Positions 50,701 to 60,261 are shown, counted from the first letter of the stretch. The stretch is DNA of 64,000 nucleotides from Heliocidaris tuberculata (GCA_025618425.1 CM046837.1:24974793-25038792); one strand, 5' to 3'. Made by a program: numbers and translations. Notes: generated by a model not told the origin, from the sequence alone.

Positions 50701-53700
50701 TATTTATCTGTTCCCTGCCCTACCACATATTATTATAGTTTGGGGTTTTTTTTAATTTTTAAATCAAACAAAGAAAAAATAAGGAGGGTGTATTCTAAAA
50801 TCGTTTAACCGTCCTTAGATGAGCCATTCGGGTATTTATGCATTAACGTCTGTGGCGGGGGATGGGGCCTGGAGCCCTCTCCCCCGAGAATATCAAAAAT
50901 TTTCCTGCATTCGGGCACCCACCATTTCATTTTTGGGCAGTGAAATGGTCTCTTTGTAATTTTTTTTACATCTAATCTAGATTAGCACATTTTGACGACG
51001 AAATTACATTTTCACAATTCTAAAGTGTCAATTTTTTTTGCTCGCAAGCTTCGCTCGCTCCCTGAATGATAATAATAATAATAAAAAACAAACAAACAAA
51101 CAAACAAACAAAAAAACAGAAAGCTAATACACAATGTATTCGGGCAAGATTCGTGAGTCCCATGCGTCTTTGTATGTATATATCATACTCTGTGGTCCGC
51201 GACGTAACTTCAAAAATATTTCTGGCCCTCGTAACAAAATAATTAAGAACCCAGGTACTAGGTGTTTAAAAAAAACAGTGGACACAGTGGACAATTCAAA
51301 AATTATACCTCGTATCACACTGAGGTTTTTACATTGTAAAGTTGAAGGATGTTATTGGGAGCAAGTTTCATGACATTTCTCCGAATAATTTTCTTTAAAT
51401 ATTGATTTCAATATTTAATTAGATTTTTTTTACACTTTTGGAAAAATCACGGCTACAAAATCTGTGTGTAATCAATTCAGAACACAACAATTGCCATTAT
51501 GCATAGCACCTGAAATTCCAGAACACCTTTTTAACCCAGAGTCATGAATCATTAATGACAACAGACAGCAAAAGGTTTGGCAGAGATGACAGCTGCAACA
51601 CGCAAGAGCAATTGTTGTGTTCTGAATTGATTACTGATACACAGAGATTTTTTGGCCTTGATTTTTCAAAAAGTGAAAAATCTGATTAAATATTCAGAGC
51701 AATATTTTAAGAAAAGTATTCACAGAAATGTAATAAAACTTCTTCTCAATCAAAAGTGTCCATTGTTTTTGTTAACACTTACTACATGTATCTACTTACT
51801 TCCCACAATTAAACTACATGTACAAATATTCTATAGATCTGGGCCCCGTTGCATAAAACTTACCATTAACGGTAACTCTGCTATCAATGGTAACTACCAT
51901 GGTAACATCACTCAACAGCCAATCAAAATCAAGGTTTCCATGGGAGTTACCATTGATGGCAAAGTTACCGTTAATGGTAAGTTTTATGCAACGGGCCCAG
52001 GACACATTGTCTAACAATAGTCAGTTGAGAGCCAGAAGGGCAGTCAATCTGTGTTTAATGCCTTTCTAGCTCTGAAGGGATGATATTATCTTACCACTGC
52101 TAAAATCCTTGTCCCCTGCTCGAAATTCATCTTGAACATATCTTTCCAGCATGTTCCTTTATGTACAAGAAAAATGAATAAATAAAACATCATGATATGA
52201 CTGAAGAAGACAAAAAACACAGAGGAAAGAAGTACAAATGTGAGGAGAAGATCATGGAAGGATACAAGAAGAGAAATAGACAATTAATAAATTATGATTA
52301 GTTCACCAGTAAGCATGAGGATGATTTTTAAAAAGTACATGTATGAACAGGTCTTTAATAAACTACATGTAAGACCTCAGAGCTACTGCAGTAAAGCTAC
52401 TTAGATCACGAAAATATATTTAAGTTAATATTACGACCATATTCACTTTTGTTTTTATATTTTTTTGCTTTCATTCCATTTCAATAATTTATTTCAACCC
52501 TCACACAACTCACTTTAAAATCTCCATGAATATGTACATGTACATGTACATCTGGTAATCATATGTAAAGTAGCAGGTACCAAACTACATGTATGTAGTT
52601 GTCAGAGTGTTGATAACTGGATACAAATTTAAATATAAAACCAAATACTCTGGAGTCAGAAAAGATTCACAATCTGAAATCCCCAATCAAATGATTTTCC
52701 TTGCATACAATGACCACCTTTGTAAATCAATTTTCCAGTGATTACCTGTGGAAGTTTGGGAACATGTCAACAAACAGATTTCTGAGTTCATCCTTGTCAA
52801 TAGATCCACTCTTATCCTGGAAAAGGGAAATAATATAGAAAACCAAGCAATTATTAACCATTGCACAATTCATCATTCTACTCTAAGCCCTTTGACTACT
52901 GAATTTTCTCATCCCCATAGGCTCAACACAGGGATCACTCAGTTCCCATAGGCAATGAGTTAATGTAAAAAATGGGGATTTGTCTGTTGGTATACTGTAT
53001 AAGCACTTTAATATCAGCATCACTCAAAAGATCAGTATCAAGTAAAATGAACTATTAAAAATACAAACATTTAACAAACATAATCATTAACAAACAACAT
53101 GAATATGATCCAAAACTTAAGATTGGTAATTACCATGTCATATTTTTCAAATTTGGCCTTGGCATCTGCAATCTGTGCACTGGTTAGGTCCTGCAAATAT
53201 GAAAAAATAATGGGTATGATAACTATCAGCAGCTGCTTCAAAATACACTGGGTATCAGGAGCAGATCAAGGATTTTTGTAAAAGGTGGGGGGGGGGGGGG
53301 GGGGGGCACAACTCCAAAAGTTTTCTGAAGTGCAAAAAGCGAGTTATCACATTTTTTTCCCCCAATGATAATTAACTAACAAAATCTTTGAAGGGCTTTC
53401 ACACTTTTTCAGTGCTGACTTACTCAAAAAATTTCTGAAAAGCAACAGCAACAACAAAAGGTTGCCACATTTTTTGGTGCCTTTTGGGTAACAAATCTAG
53501 GGGGGGGGGGGGTGCATATTTTCTTGGTTGTGTAATAAAGCTATGCTCCCTGGGTTTTAAAGGGAGGGTGGCAAGAGCTGGGTGTGCCCCATAAAAAGTG
53601 TACAGTATTTTATATCCATTTACCGTACAGTACAAAGTACATCGAAAAGAATCTGTCATTTTAATATATATGGCTTACTTATGTGTACACACGACTTTAC

Positions 53701-56700
53701 GTACATGTACATGTGTTAAGAGACGATTGGTCAAGGGTAAACCTATGTTGTCAGCATGTCCTTGATCTTTAATATCACTATGTGCCCATGGTCAAGTTTT
53801 AAACCCTTGCAACAAGCACCAAATACCAATGATTCTATATGAATTTAAAAAGCCTATCATAAAAAGTAAATGTAAGTATGATTTGCTACAGAAAAACCTA
53901 TGTGAATAGAGGTTTTTGCGCTACTGTACATTAGACAAAAAACTATTATAAAAAATAATTATCATAACTTTAAAGAGTAGTGTACCAAATCAATTCACAT
54001 TGTACACATATGTAACTATGTATGTGATTTGTGTTGGAAGTTTTTTTTTTCATAATTGCAAATGTTTAAAAAAGCCAGTAAGGTTCATGCATACAAGTTC
54101 ACTACAAAAACTGTGGAATGACGATCAAAATTATACTGCTTAAGAATCTACAATTTTGCTAATGTTTGCAGTTACATTAACCATAACCTCAGCTTCACAA
54201 ATTAGTGAATACAAGTAGATATTACACAGGGATAAACAATCTTTCAAATTCTAAAAAATACATAAATTCTATGTGCACATTGCGTAGTCCAAGAATAAAT
54301 TAAGAATTAGTCATTTACCAAAATTTTCACAAACTATCAATGGTTTTGTCTAAAATTTATTAGATCATGTTAAACACTTGGCTCTTTGCCACTTTGTGAA
54401 TGTTGTATGTGGATCAATGATTAGAGAGCAAAAACAAAAAGGTAAATTAACATTAATAGCAAATATCATATTGATTATATCTGAACGGATGTTGTGCATG
54501 TCACAAATATGTGGATCAATGGTTAGACTGCAAATGCAATGGTTAGACAGCAAAGGGTCATTTATCACTAATCTAGCAACAACTATATGTCATCAATTAG
54601 AGTCCTTTCTAAGGTTACTTTGTGAGTTTGACACATCTGCCTTACCGGAGGAGGTAGCATCTCCCTTCTAGTTATGGTCTACAATGGACATGAAGGCAAG
54701 GAATCATGATTATGAATGCACTTTAACAAACACAGAAAGGAAAGAGTAATGAAGTTGTAATCGTACATTTACATTTATGTACAAAATATTATAAAATTCT
54801 TATTTATGAATAATAATTTTATAAATCAATGTTTGTGAAGGCCATACTGTAAAGTGTTTAAAGAACAAGGATGTACATGTACAGTCTATAAATGTATGTT
54901 GCTAGAAAAATGCACATGCTAAGCCTTTGCAAATCTCATTATTTGACACAATATCTCTGTAATTTATATTTTCTTTCCTCATTTAGTACTGTTTTGAATG
55001 TTCTTGTTCAAAACATAATACTAAAACGCCTTGCTTCTGCTAAGTACTACTACTGTTATTTCTACTACTACTACTACTACTATTACTACTACTGATTCTC
55101 CTATAATGGATCCAGTATAATTGCAACTCTCTCATTATGTTTTTTGTCAATACATGTACGTTGATGCACTTTATTATGTTTACTTCAATACATTTCATTC
55201 TACTTTTATTCAATAAACAAAGGTCAACACATTAATGATGATAAAAATAACAAGAATAATAATAATAATAATATACAAAAAAAAACAGTAAATACATAAT
55301 TATAATAACAAGAAAAATAAAGTAATAAAGTAACAACGATAATAAATATACTGAAAAAAAACAAGCACGATAAAAAAAAATAATGATCAAGATAATAACA
55401 ATTCAACAAATAATAACTAATAATAAAATTGAAAATGCAAATCACAGATACAAATTACATAGCACACTTGTCATAATAATGCAGATAAAATTGAAAGTAA
55501 AAAATACTGCTGATTACTCCTAATTACATGTTTAAAACCACCGAGAACACAAAAAACAAATACAGTTTCCCAAAGGAATACTCCAAAAACTCCTTTTCAA
55601 AAACAACAACAAAACCTATGAAATGAACAAAAATCAAGATGCATTGCAAGGAAAGCCAAAGAACAAAACACTTGCAAGAGGACAGCAGCAGCATCTTTAT
55701 GTTGAGTGACACTGTACAATAAGCCTTTCATAAAGAATGGTGAATATGAAGCTAAATGAAAAATTTGTCAAATTTTGATCTAACATTTTGCTGAAAAGTG
55801 CATGTAATCTATCTGATAGGTATCTATGTTGTACCAGAATTGAAAAATGCAACTTGTGGAATGCTGTTAAATAAAGTATTGACAAAATAATGTAAAAAAT
55901 GGTATGAATTTATGAATACAGTAAAATGTCTATACATAGATAAATATTTGTTTTGAAAGGCATACATTAATACATATATAAGTGCATTGTGATTTGTGAA
56001 GGCATGTATACTGTAGATAAAAATTTTGTATGGTACATGATGTAATGCAAATCATGCTTTGAATTATTCAATCGCAAATTTAAGGTATCTAAAAAAAAAA
56101 TAATAATTGTGTGCAAATGTAATGAAATGTACGTGGGACATGCAGAAGCAAAGCCATTCATTTGCATACAACTTCCAAATTCAAGAACCAATAAAATATG
56201 ATACCTATGTACCTTTGGTATAGCAACAGATTCTTCCTGGAAATTAGAAATGGGAATTGAACAGATTATGAACACATTGTCATAGAACAAGGATGTTTGA
56301 ATTGGATCTGAATTGAAAATTAGAATAAAGAACCCCTCTTTGCAACTATAAAAAACTATAAACTTGAAGAAAATAAGGAATGAAAATCAATTTCAATCAC
56401 ACAGAATAGTTTGGAGAAATATGAATTTTGATATTGCCAAATTTCAAAGAAAACCATTATGGCAAATTTTCAAATCATTTAAACATTTCTTCAATCTAAC
56501 TACTCTATATTTAGCAGACACATGAATAAAAATTTAAATTTACAGATTCAGGGTTATAGTTCATAAAAATTTTTGTTCCTTTTTTTGAGAAGCTGCCTAA
56601 ACATAGCTTTCATTTTGCAAATTTGTATGTTTCAATATTTGTATATTTCAAAGTCAGTCACTTCATTCCCTTTAACACTCTAACCCTTTCAAGACAATTG

Positions 56701-57557
56701 ATCACATTTTGTGGTTTGGCTCAATAAATTTTGATTCAGAGCTCTAAAGAATATACCAGATGAATTGAGTAGAAAGAGCAAAAATTTCTGCACACACTAT
56801 GGCCATTTTTTTTGCATGGCCATGCTGCGTTTGATGCCAGGAATTTTAAAAACGAGAAGAAGGTTTAAAATCCTTAAATTGGCAACATATTGAGATGTTC
56901 AAAATCATTGTTTTTTATCAAAATTGGCAATGTTTTCAACATTTCGTCATAATTCCCAACCATGTATACTGTTTTCAAGGACAAAACACCTTATTAGAAG
57001 ATCCATGTACATGTAGCAATAAAAGAAAAATATTATTGTTGCCAATTTGAAGAACAAAATGTGATCAATTAACCCTGAAATAATTCCTGTCCTGAAAGGG
57101 TTAACAGTGAAACCCTACTAGCAAGGGTAGATTCAGGACTTCATAAAAGGGGGAGGGGCACCATTCAGCAAAAATATTGACAAGGGGAAAAAGGGTTATC
57201 ACATTTTTTCAGGTGCCTTTTCAGTTGAAAATTTGAAAAGAGAGGGAGGGGAGGGGGACATTTGGGGGGGGGGGGGGGGTTTGTACATGTACCTAAGGCA
57301 TGCCTATTGGTTTTCACAAGGTAACTCTACTACGTACAAGGAAGGATCTAGGATTTCATAAAAGGGAAGTAGGGCACAGTTCCAAAAAATACAGACAAGG
57401 AAAAAAGGATATCACATTGTTCAGGTGCCTTGTGATTCCAGAATTTAAAAGAGGGGGGAAAGGGGACATTTTGGGGGTTGTGTGCCTAATTTATGTTACT
57501 TGGGTTCCTAAACAGGGGGGGGGGGGGGGGGGGGGGGCACGGGCCACGTGTGCCCCT

Positions 57558-57588
<31 letters not shown>

Positions 57589-57678
57589 AAAAAACAAAAA
57601 AAAATAAAAAATAAAAAAAATAAATAAATAAATAAAAATAAAAAATAAAATAAAAATATATAAAAAAAAAAAAAATAA

Positions 57679-57717
<39 letters not shown>

Positions 57718-59499
57718 ATAGATAAATAAATAAATAAATAGATAAATAAATAAATTCAAAAAAATAAATTCAAAAAAAAAATTAAAAAAATAACAAATCG
57801 GCCAATGGCTACTTACATCAATAGTTGAACTGGTGCGTGGTCTACCCTTTGGGTCGCCTGTATCTTGACTTCTCCTGAGTACCTCATAGAGGAGGGGTTT
57901 TCCCTTTGTCTTCTCAGTATCAGCTATGTTGAGCTCACTGGCTAGTGACTCCCTCCCTTCATAGGCATCACTCTGTGCAGGAAAAAGAAAACAGACAGAA
58001 AGGGGGTTGTACAACAGGCTTTGCTTGCGATTGCTCTGCAGTGAATGTCCTACATTAAATGAATTCCTACACTAACAGAACTTAACTTCAACCCTGGTCC
58101 AACACCATTCCTAACCCTTACACTAAACCTAACCTAAAACCAAATTGCAACCATAACCAGATACCTTTGACAAAACCAAATTGCAACCCTAATCCTAATC
58201 AGATAGCTTTGACAAAGTAAACACCCAGAATAAATGTTGGAGCACAAGAAAGGAATTGTTACAATGATGATAAACTTTAAAAAAGGTAACTGTCTGAAAT
58301 GGGTCACAGCTAGTTAAATAATTTTGTAAATGACCCACAAAACGCACACAAAAAAGGAGCCCATACTCGCGTCTCAATATCTAAAACAAACTGGTGAAAT
58401 TGATAAAGAATAAAGATCATAGTTCAAAATGACTTCTTTAATAGGACTGGTCTTTCTTTAAAACTAAACATGATCATGGATGACGGACCACTGACCATCT
58501 TTTACATGACATGTCAAATCGCCTTTGGGAAAGTTTGAGATGAACAGGGTTCAGGAGTACTTTCATGTGTGAATGCATTCAATTCACATGGAAACCATTC
58601 AACTAAACCTTGACTCGACCATCCTATTTGTTACAAACTTGGGCAGAGGCAAAGTTGAGATGAATTGGTAAAATACTGCTGCTCATCTGTCAATAGCCAG
58701 ATTTTATTGATCAACGTGTCAAATTAAAGGAGAATGAAACCCTGGGGAAATATCCATTTTAATGAAAAGAGAGGATAGAGAGAAGCAATTTTTAAAAAAG
58801 TTCCATCAATATCGGTTACGAAATGAAAAAGTTAATGAAAGTTTGAAAAGTCTTGATTTACTTTCTATGGCAATCCTCTAAATGGCAATGTTGCTTCAAC
58901 TCTCAATACTGTATGTTTTGTACATAAAATTTCATATTTTCTGCATTATCTCTAAAGATGCTGCTTGTTTTTTTGTGAACTCAACATATGTTGTGTCAAA
59001 TACATTTTGAATCCAAAATTCATACATGTTTCTTTTATGTCAAATTTATTCCAAAATTGAAGTTGTTTAGGACAGAAAACAACACAAAGTACATCATCAA
59101 ATGCCACCTGGCAACAAAAATATGCTAGTTACATGTATATCACTGGCCAAGAGCATCATGGCATGACAGATATGACAACTATACAATACGCCACTAATAC
59201 TATTATTGTTATTATTGTAACATCTTGAGAGTAAGCAAAAGTGGCAAAAGAGTTTGAGGAAGGATTTTTGCTAGTGTACTCACAATATTGGTTTCAGGAT
59301 TGAACACTGCTAAGGTGAAGTCCAAATTGAAGTATTCCAGAAATTCCTTGACCAGAGCAGCTGTCTGATATCCTAAATGTATATATAACATGATATGGAA
59401 GATGAAAATCAAATCAAATATCAATCACACTGACACACATGTAGACAGATAAAAAGAGACACAGACAATGCAGAGAGTAAGAGAAAGAGGGACCAGCGG

Positions 59500-59539
<40 letters not shown>

Positions 59540-60261
59540 TATTCAGAGGCAACGAGTTGGACTGAGGCAGAGAGAGGAAGGAAGAGAGAGGGAGGTAGGA
59601 AAGGAGAGAAGGGGGATGGAGAGAGAGAGGGAGGGAAGGGAGAGAGGGAGGGAGAGCAGGAGAGAGGGAGGGAGGAAGGGAGAGAGGGAGAGAGAGAGGG
59701 AGAGAGAGAGAGATACATGTACAAACTACAAAGACAAACTATGATTCATAGCCACACACTTACCTGGTATGCAGAAGTAGATCATGCTGAAGGGTCTAAA
59801 CTTTTTAGGCCCTACTCTACTTTTTCAAAGGCCCTGCACTGTAGATAGAGGTCTAGTTACTTGTTCCTGATATTGGCAGGTGAATTTAGGTTTAGATCAC
59901 ATTACAATATGAGTTTAGTAAACTTTAATGAATGTATAAAAACAGAACCTGTATTTGTTAACTATAGACATTCATGACAGAGGGTCCTCTCTCCTGTGAA
60001 CATTATCAGATGGAAAAAGATAATCCATTGAAGCTTCCTTAGACAGTAAATTGTGAACATCTGTAGTATTTATAAGTAATGGCAATCAATCATCATATAG
60101 TACGTAAATTCTCTTGATTCACTCTAATTCTGATATCATTAGAAAAGCCTACCTTCTTTTGTTGCCAAGTATTTCTTGAGCTCCTCATTTACAAATGGAG
60201 AATTCTTCCTTCCTGCATCTTGCTCCTCAAGTGCAAGAAAAACACTTGCACGTAGCTCAGC
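44633..60261 (-). CDS. CEP43: FOP/CEP43 (FGFR1OP) orthologue carrying an inserted EF-hand pair; 14 exons, 5' incomplete
   Basis: Coding exons on the minus strand: 60261-60153, 59372-59284, 57972-57817, 56236-56213, 54678-54646, 53190-53134, 52816-52746, 52156-52095, 49916-49804, 49124-48937, 48456-48296, 47145-47088, 45667-45538, 44728-44633. They total 1347 bases with consistent AG/GT borders and phases: 448 residues and a stop. Residues 1-118 match the FOP dimerisation region (AELRASVFLALEEQ, EFLEYFNLDFTLAVFNPET). Residues 155-206 hold two EF-hand loops. Later blocks SDAFFDDPFP, SLSSLSNAPPL, SYEDDF, ITEEISEEI and LDDQTSDRTVSQLS match the human C-terminal half in order. In known biology FOP acts at centrioles, satellites and cilium basal bodies. 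Human FOP is about 399 residues and, to my knowledge, lacks EF hands. The start codon and about 34 residues are not located. Confidence 0.9.
44770..45000 (-). mobile_element. Partial TTAA-type MITE in last FOP intron
   Basis: Reverse-orientation relative of the 16905-17287 element (shared gaaaggattgctcttcaaat, catgccacacgtgtgg). The far end is missing. Confidence 0.65.
45538..45667 (-). CDS. CEP43: FOP exon M
   Basis: Acceptor TCCCTCTGCAG|TTC; donor GATAAT|GTGAGT; 130 bases. Encodes SQDSASPTPRGSNSQRSNTT, then SITEEISEEISGDDS, matching human HRSEKSEISIGEEIEEDLS. Confidence 0.9.
45745..45970 (+). repeat. tRNA-derived SINE
   Basis: A-box-like ttgtggtctagtgtgtaagc and B-box-like ggatcaaatccct (45778), then a tail (ctttgccaagacattaatc, acccaggtgaggtaaatg, tgcttgagcgcttcagtgg). 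It lies in the intron between FOP exons M and L, opposite strand. Same broad family as 1808-2060. Confidence 0.65.
45977..46145. repeat. Dispersed repeat with agaccgc/gcggtct inverted words
   Basis: Begins acagtgaaacctgtatataa and contains paired aaagaccgc and gcggtcttta words plus repeats of ggtggtctttaagtacagg. Probably a MITE in a FOP intron; ends unclear. Confidence 0.45.
46850..47035. repeat. Diverged tandem duplication, unit about 130 bp
   Basis: actttcaatctgcaaaactgc...agccatattt and actttcaacctgtaaaattgc...agccatattt recur in order. Intronic. Confidence 0.5.
47088..47145 (-). CDS. CEP43: FOP exon L
   Basis: Acceptor TTCCAG|GTT; donor TTCCAGAG|GTAAG; 58 bases, phase 1 in and 2 out. 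Encodes SDGRSKSASEASYEDDFQ, matching the human DDDYVDDFNSTS region. Confidence 0.88.
48296..48456 (-). CDS. CEP43: FOP exon K
   Basis: Two acceptors three bases apart (TTCAG|CAG|GAA, starts 48456 or 48453) both keep the frame, a NAGNAG arrangement adding or dropping one residue. Donor CTAAAG|GTATG. Serine/proline-rich: PSSPPRSPTKPSS, then SLSSLSNAPPLGGGSSL, matching human SLASLSDAPPL, then a GGGG stretch. Confidence 0.9.
48937..49124 (-). CDS. CEP43: FOP exon J
   Basis: Acceptor CATTCTCAG|CAA; donor GGCAGCAG|GTGAAA; 62 codons plus two bases. Low-complexity, acidic and polar. Contains SDDSDAFFDDPFPASGNAFG, which matches human GDSFFDDPIP. This exon ties the EF-hand exons to the FOP C-terminal half. 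Confidence 0.9.
49290..49375. repeat. Interstitial telomere-like (CCTAA)n repeat
   Basis: Several cctaaccctaaccctaaac units followed by accaaatgcaacc and atctttgacaaaata. A second copy with the same order lies at 58105-58220, so this is a dispersed repeat with a telomere-like core and not a true telomere remnant. Confidence 0.75.
49804..49916 (-). CDS. CEP43: FOP exon I: EF-hand 2 loop end and exiting helix
   Basis: Acceptor TTAATTTGCAG|TGA; donor CTCCGA|GTAGGT; 113 bases, phase 1 in and 0 out. Starts VIDFDEFLAMYRRLF. The full second loop is D-K-D-F-S-S-V-I-D-F-D-E: canonical at positions 1, 3, 5, 8, 9 and 12, with serine for the usual glycine at 6. The remainder (VVSHDIMDIVPTSPRKLR) has no match I know. 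Confidence 0.87.
50516..51254. mobile_element. hAT-type element in FOP intron, 739 bp
   Basis: GTACTAGG lies directly outside both ends (50508-50515, 51255-51262), an 8-bp target duplication. The left end gttcttaaagtgcggcccac looks like the Charlie-type hAT terminus; the right end is the inverse of ctgggttcttaatt. No transposase frame. It carries an (AAAC)n tract at 51087-51117. Confidence 0.8.
51340..51763. mobile_element. Foldback element, arms about 150 bp
   Basis: gtaatcaattcagaacacaa (from 51469) is repeated inverted at 51606-51640, and the match runs outward with gaps to about 51340 and 51763. Central spacer of about 110 bases. In the same FOP intron as the hAT element. Confidence 0.82.
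51841..51998. mobile_element. 158-bp MITE, gggcccngttgcataaaac ends
   Basis: gggccccgttgcataaaact at the left is the inverse of gttttatgcaacgggccc at the right, with one base extra. The arms pair over about 60 bases (gttaccattgatggcaaag). Non-coding, in the FOP intron. Confidence 0.9.
52095..52156 (-). CDS. CEP43: FOP exon H: EF-hand 2, entering helix and half loop
   Basis: Acceptor GTACATAAAG|GAA; donor AGCAGTG|GTAAG; 62 bases, phase 2 in and 1 out. Encodes NMLERYVQDEFRAGDKDFSS. The second loop starts at DKDFSS and is completed in exon I. Confidence 0.85.
52746..52816 (-). CDS. CEP43: FOP exon G: EF-hand 1 loop and exiting helix
   Basis: Acceptor CTTTTCCAG|GAT; donor CCACAG|GTAATC; 71 bases, phase 0 in and 2 out. 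Encodes DKSGSIDKDELRNLFVDMF and PNFH. Joined to exon F the loop is D-M-D-K-S-G-S-I-D-K-D-E: every canonical position (1 D, 3 D, 5 S, 6 G, 8 I, 9 D, 12 E) is met, so calcium binding is expected. Confidence 0.9.
53134..53190 (-). CDS. CEP43: FOP exon F: EF-hand 1, entering helix
   Basis: 19 codons (DLTSAQIADAKAKFEKYDM), phase 0 both ends, acceptor ATATTTGCAG| and donor GACATG|GTAATT. The peptide is the entering helix of an EF hand (AKAKFEKYD) plus the first two loop residues; the rest of the loop is on exon G. Confidence 0.87.
53262..53600. repeat. Degenerate poly-G-bearing repeat
   Basis: Blocks of the form gatttttgtaaaaggtgggg...cacaactccaaaag...ttatcacattttt...ggtgcctttt, twice, with G runs at 53287-53306 and 53502-53513. 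Related to 57121-57530. Confidence 0.6.
54646..54678 (-). CDS. CEP43: FOP microexon E (33 bases, provisional)
   Basis: With the acceptor CCATTGTAG|ACC and donor CCTCCG|GTAAGG it gives TITRREMLPPP, phase 0 both ends. A nearer acceptor (AACTAG|AAG, 22 bases) would break the frame into exon F, which favours the 33-base reading. The frame also holds if this exon is left out, so it could be optional or false. Confidence 0.5.
55045..55094. repeat. (CTA)n microsatellite
   Basis: About a dozen actacta units between 55045 and 55094, followed by A/T-rich simple sequence (55240-55440, rich in aataataat and aacaagaa). In the intron between FOP exons E and D. Confidence 0.85.
56213..56236 (-). CDS. CEP43: FOP microexon D (24 bases)
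   Basis: Encodes EESVAIPK between TAATTTCCAG| and |GTACAT, phase 0 both ends. VAIPK may correspond to the short SKIPR stretch of the human protein. As it is a multiple of three, skipping would keep the frame. Confidence 0.68.
56694..57100 (-). mobile_element. piggyBac-like MITE, copy 6 (reverse)
   Basis: Reads CCCTTTCAAGACAATTGATC at the left and ends CCTGAAAGGG, with TTAA on the right and CTAA on the left (one substitution in the duplication). In the intron between FOP exons D and C. Confidence 0.86.
57121..57530. repeat. Two tandem poly-G-bearing repeat units
   Basis: 57121-57297 and 57341-57530 share gatt/cagga-cttcataaaag, aaaaangnntatcacatt, ttcaggtgcctt and a G-rich close. Same family as 53262-53600. 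Confidence 0.7.
57515..57790. repeat. Poly-G / poly-C inverted tract followed by (AAAT)n
   Basis: A G run (57515-57537), cacgggccacgtgtgcccc, then a C run (57554-57586) are mutually complementary; next comes about 200 bases of A-rich ataaataaat repeat. It ends 27 bases from FOP exon C. Assembly through it may be unreliable. Confidence 0.92.
57817..57972 (-). CDS. CEP43: FOP exon C
   Basis: Acceptor TTTCCTGCACAG|AGT; donor ATTGAT|GTAAGT. 52 codons, phase 0 both ends. Contains YEGRESLASELNI and GKPLLYEVLRRSQ, matching human GRENLARDLGI and GGPLLLEVIRRCQ. The (AAAT)n tract begins about 27 bases inside the downstream intron. Confidence 0.92.
58105..58220. repeat. Second telomere-like repeat copy
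   Basis: cctaacccttacactaaacc, then two copies of accaaattgcaacc and of atacctttgacaaa-type sequence; same order as 49290-49375. In the intron between FOP exons C and B. Confidence 0.7.
58738..59008 (+). mobile_element. Half copy of the 592-bp TTAA foldback MITE
   Basis: Starts AGGAGAATGAAACCCTGG after TTAA and matches the left arm of 22864-23455 as far as its centre (atgttgtgtcaaatac); the right arm is missing. Confidence 0.85.
59284..59372 (-). CDS. CEP43: FOP exon B
   Basis: Acceptor ATACATTTAG|GAT; donor AATATT|GTGAG. 89 bases, phase 1 in and 0 out. Encodes YQTAALVKEFLEYFNLDF and TLAVFNPETNI, matching the human segment that follows TKDGR. It completes the N-terminal dimerisation helices. 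Confidence 0.93.
59465..59713. repeat. (GA)n / GGGA purine tract
   Basis: 250 bases almost purely purine on the plus strand (gagagagaga, agggagggag). Frames over it are artefacts. In the intron between FOP exons B and A. Confidence 0.95.
60153..60261 (-). CDS. CEP43: FOP exon A (first one placed)
   Basis: Begins in phase 0 after TTTGCACACAG-like acceptor sequence (AACAG|GCT) and ends ACAAAAGAAG|GTAGGC in phase 1. Encodes AELRASVFLALEEQ followed by SPFVNEELKKYLATKE, nearly the same as human FOP after its first 34 residues (AELRAAVFLALEEQ). This is the LisH-like dimerisation segment. The preceding exon(s) with the start codon are not identified. Confidence 0.93.

Noticed and set aside
54646..54667. 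22-base version of FOP microexon E.
   Set aside because: It would shift exon F out of frame and create an early stop; the 33-base version keeps the frame.
59425..59848. Ser/Pro/Leu-rich and Arg/Glu-rich frames over the (GA)n tract.
   Set aside because: Simple-sequence artefact.
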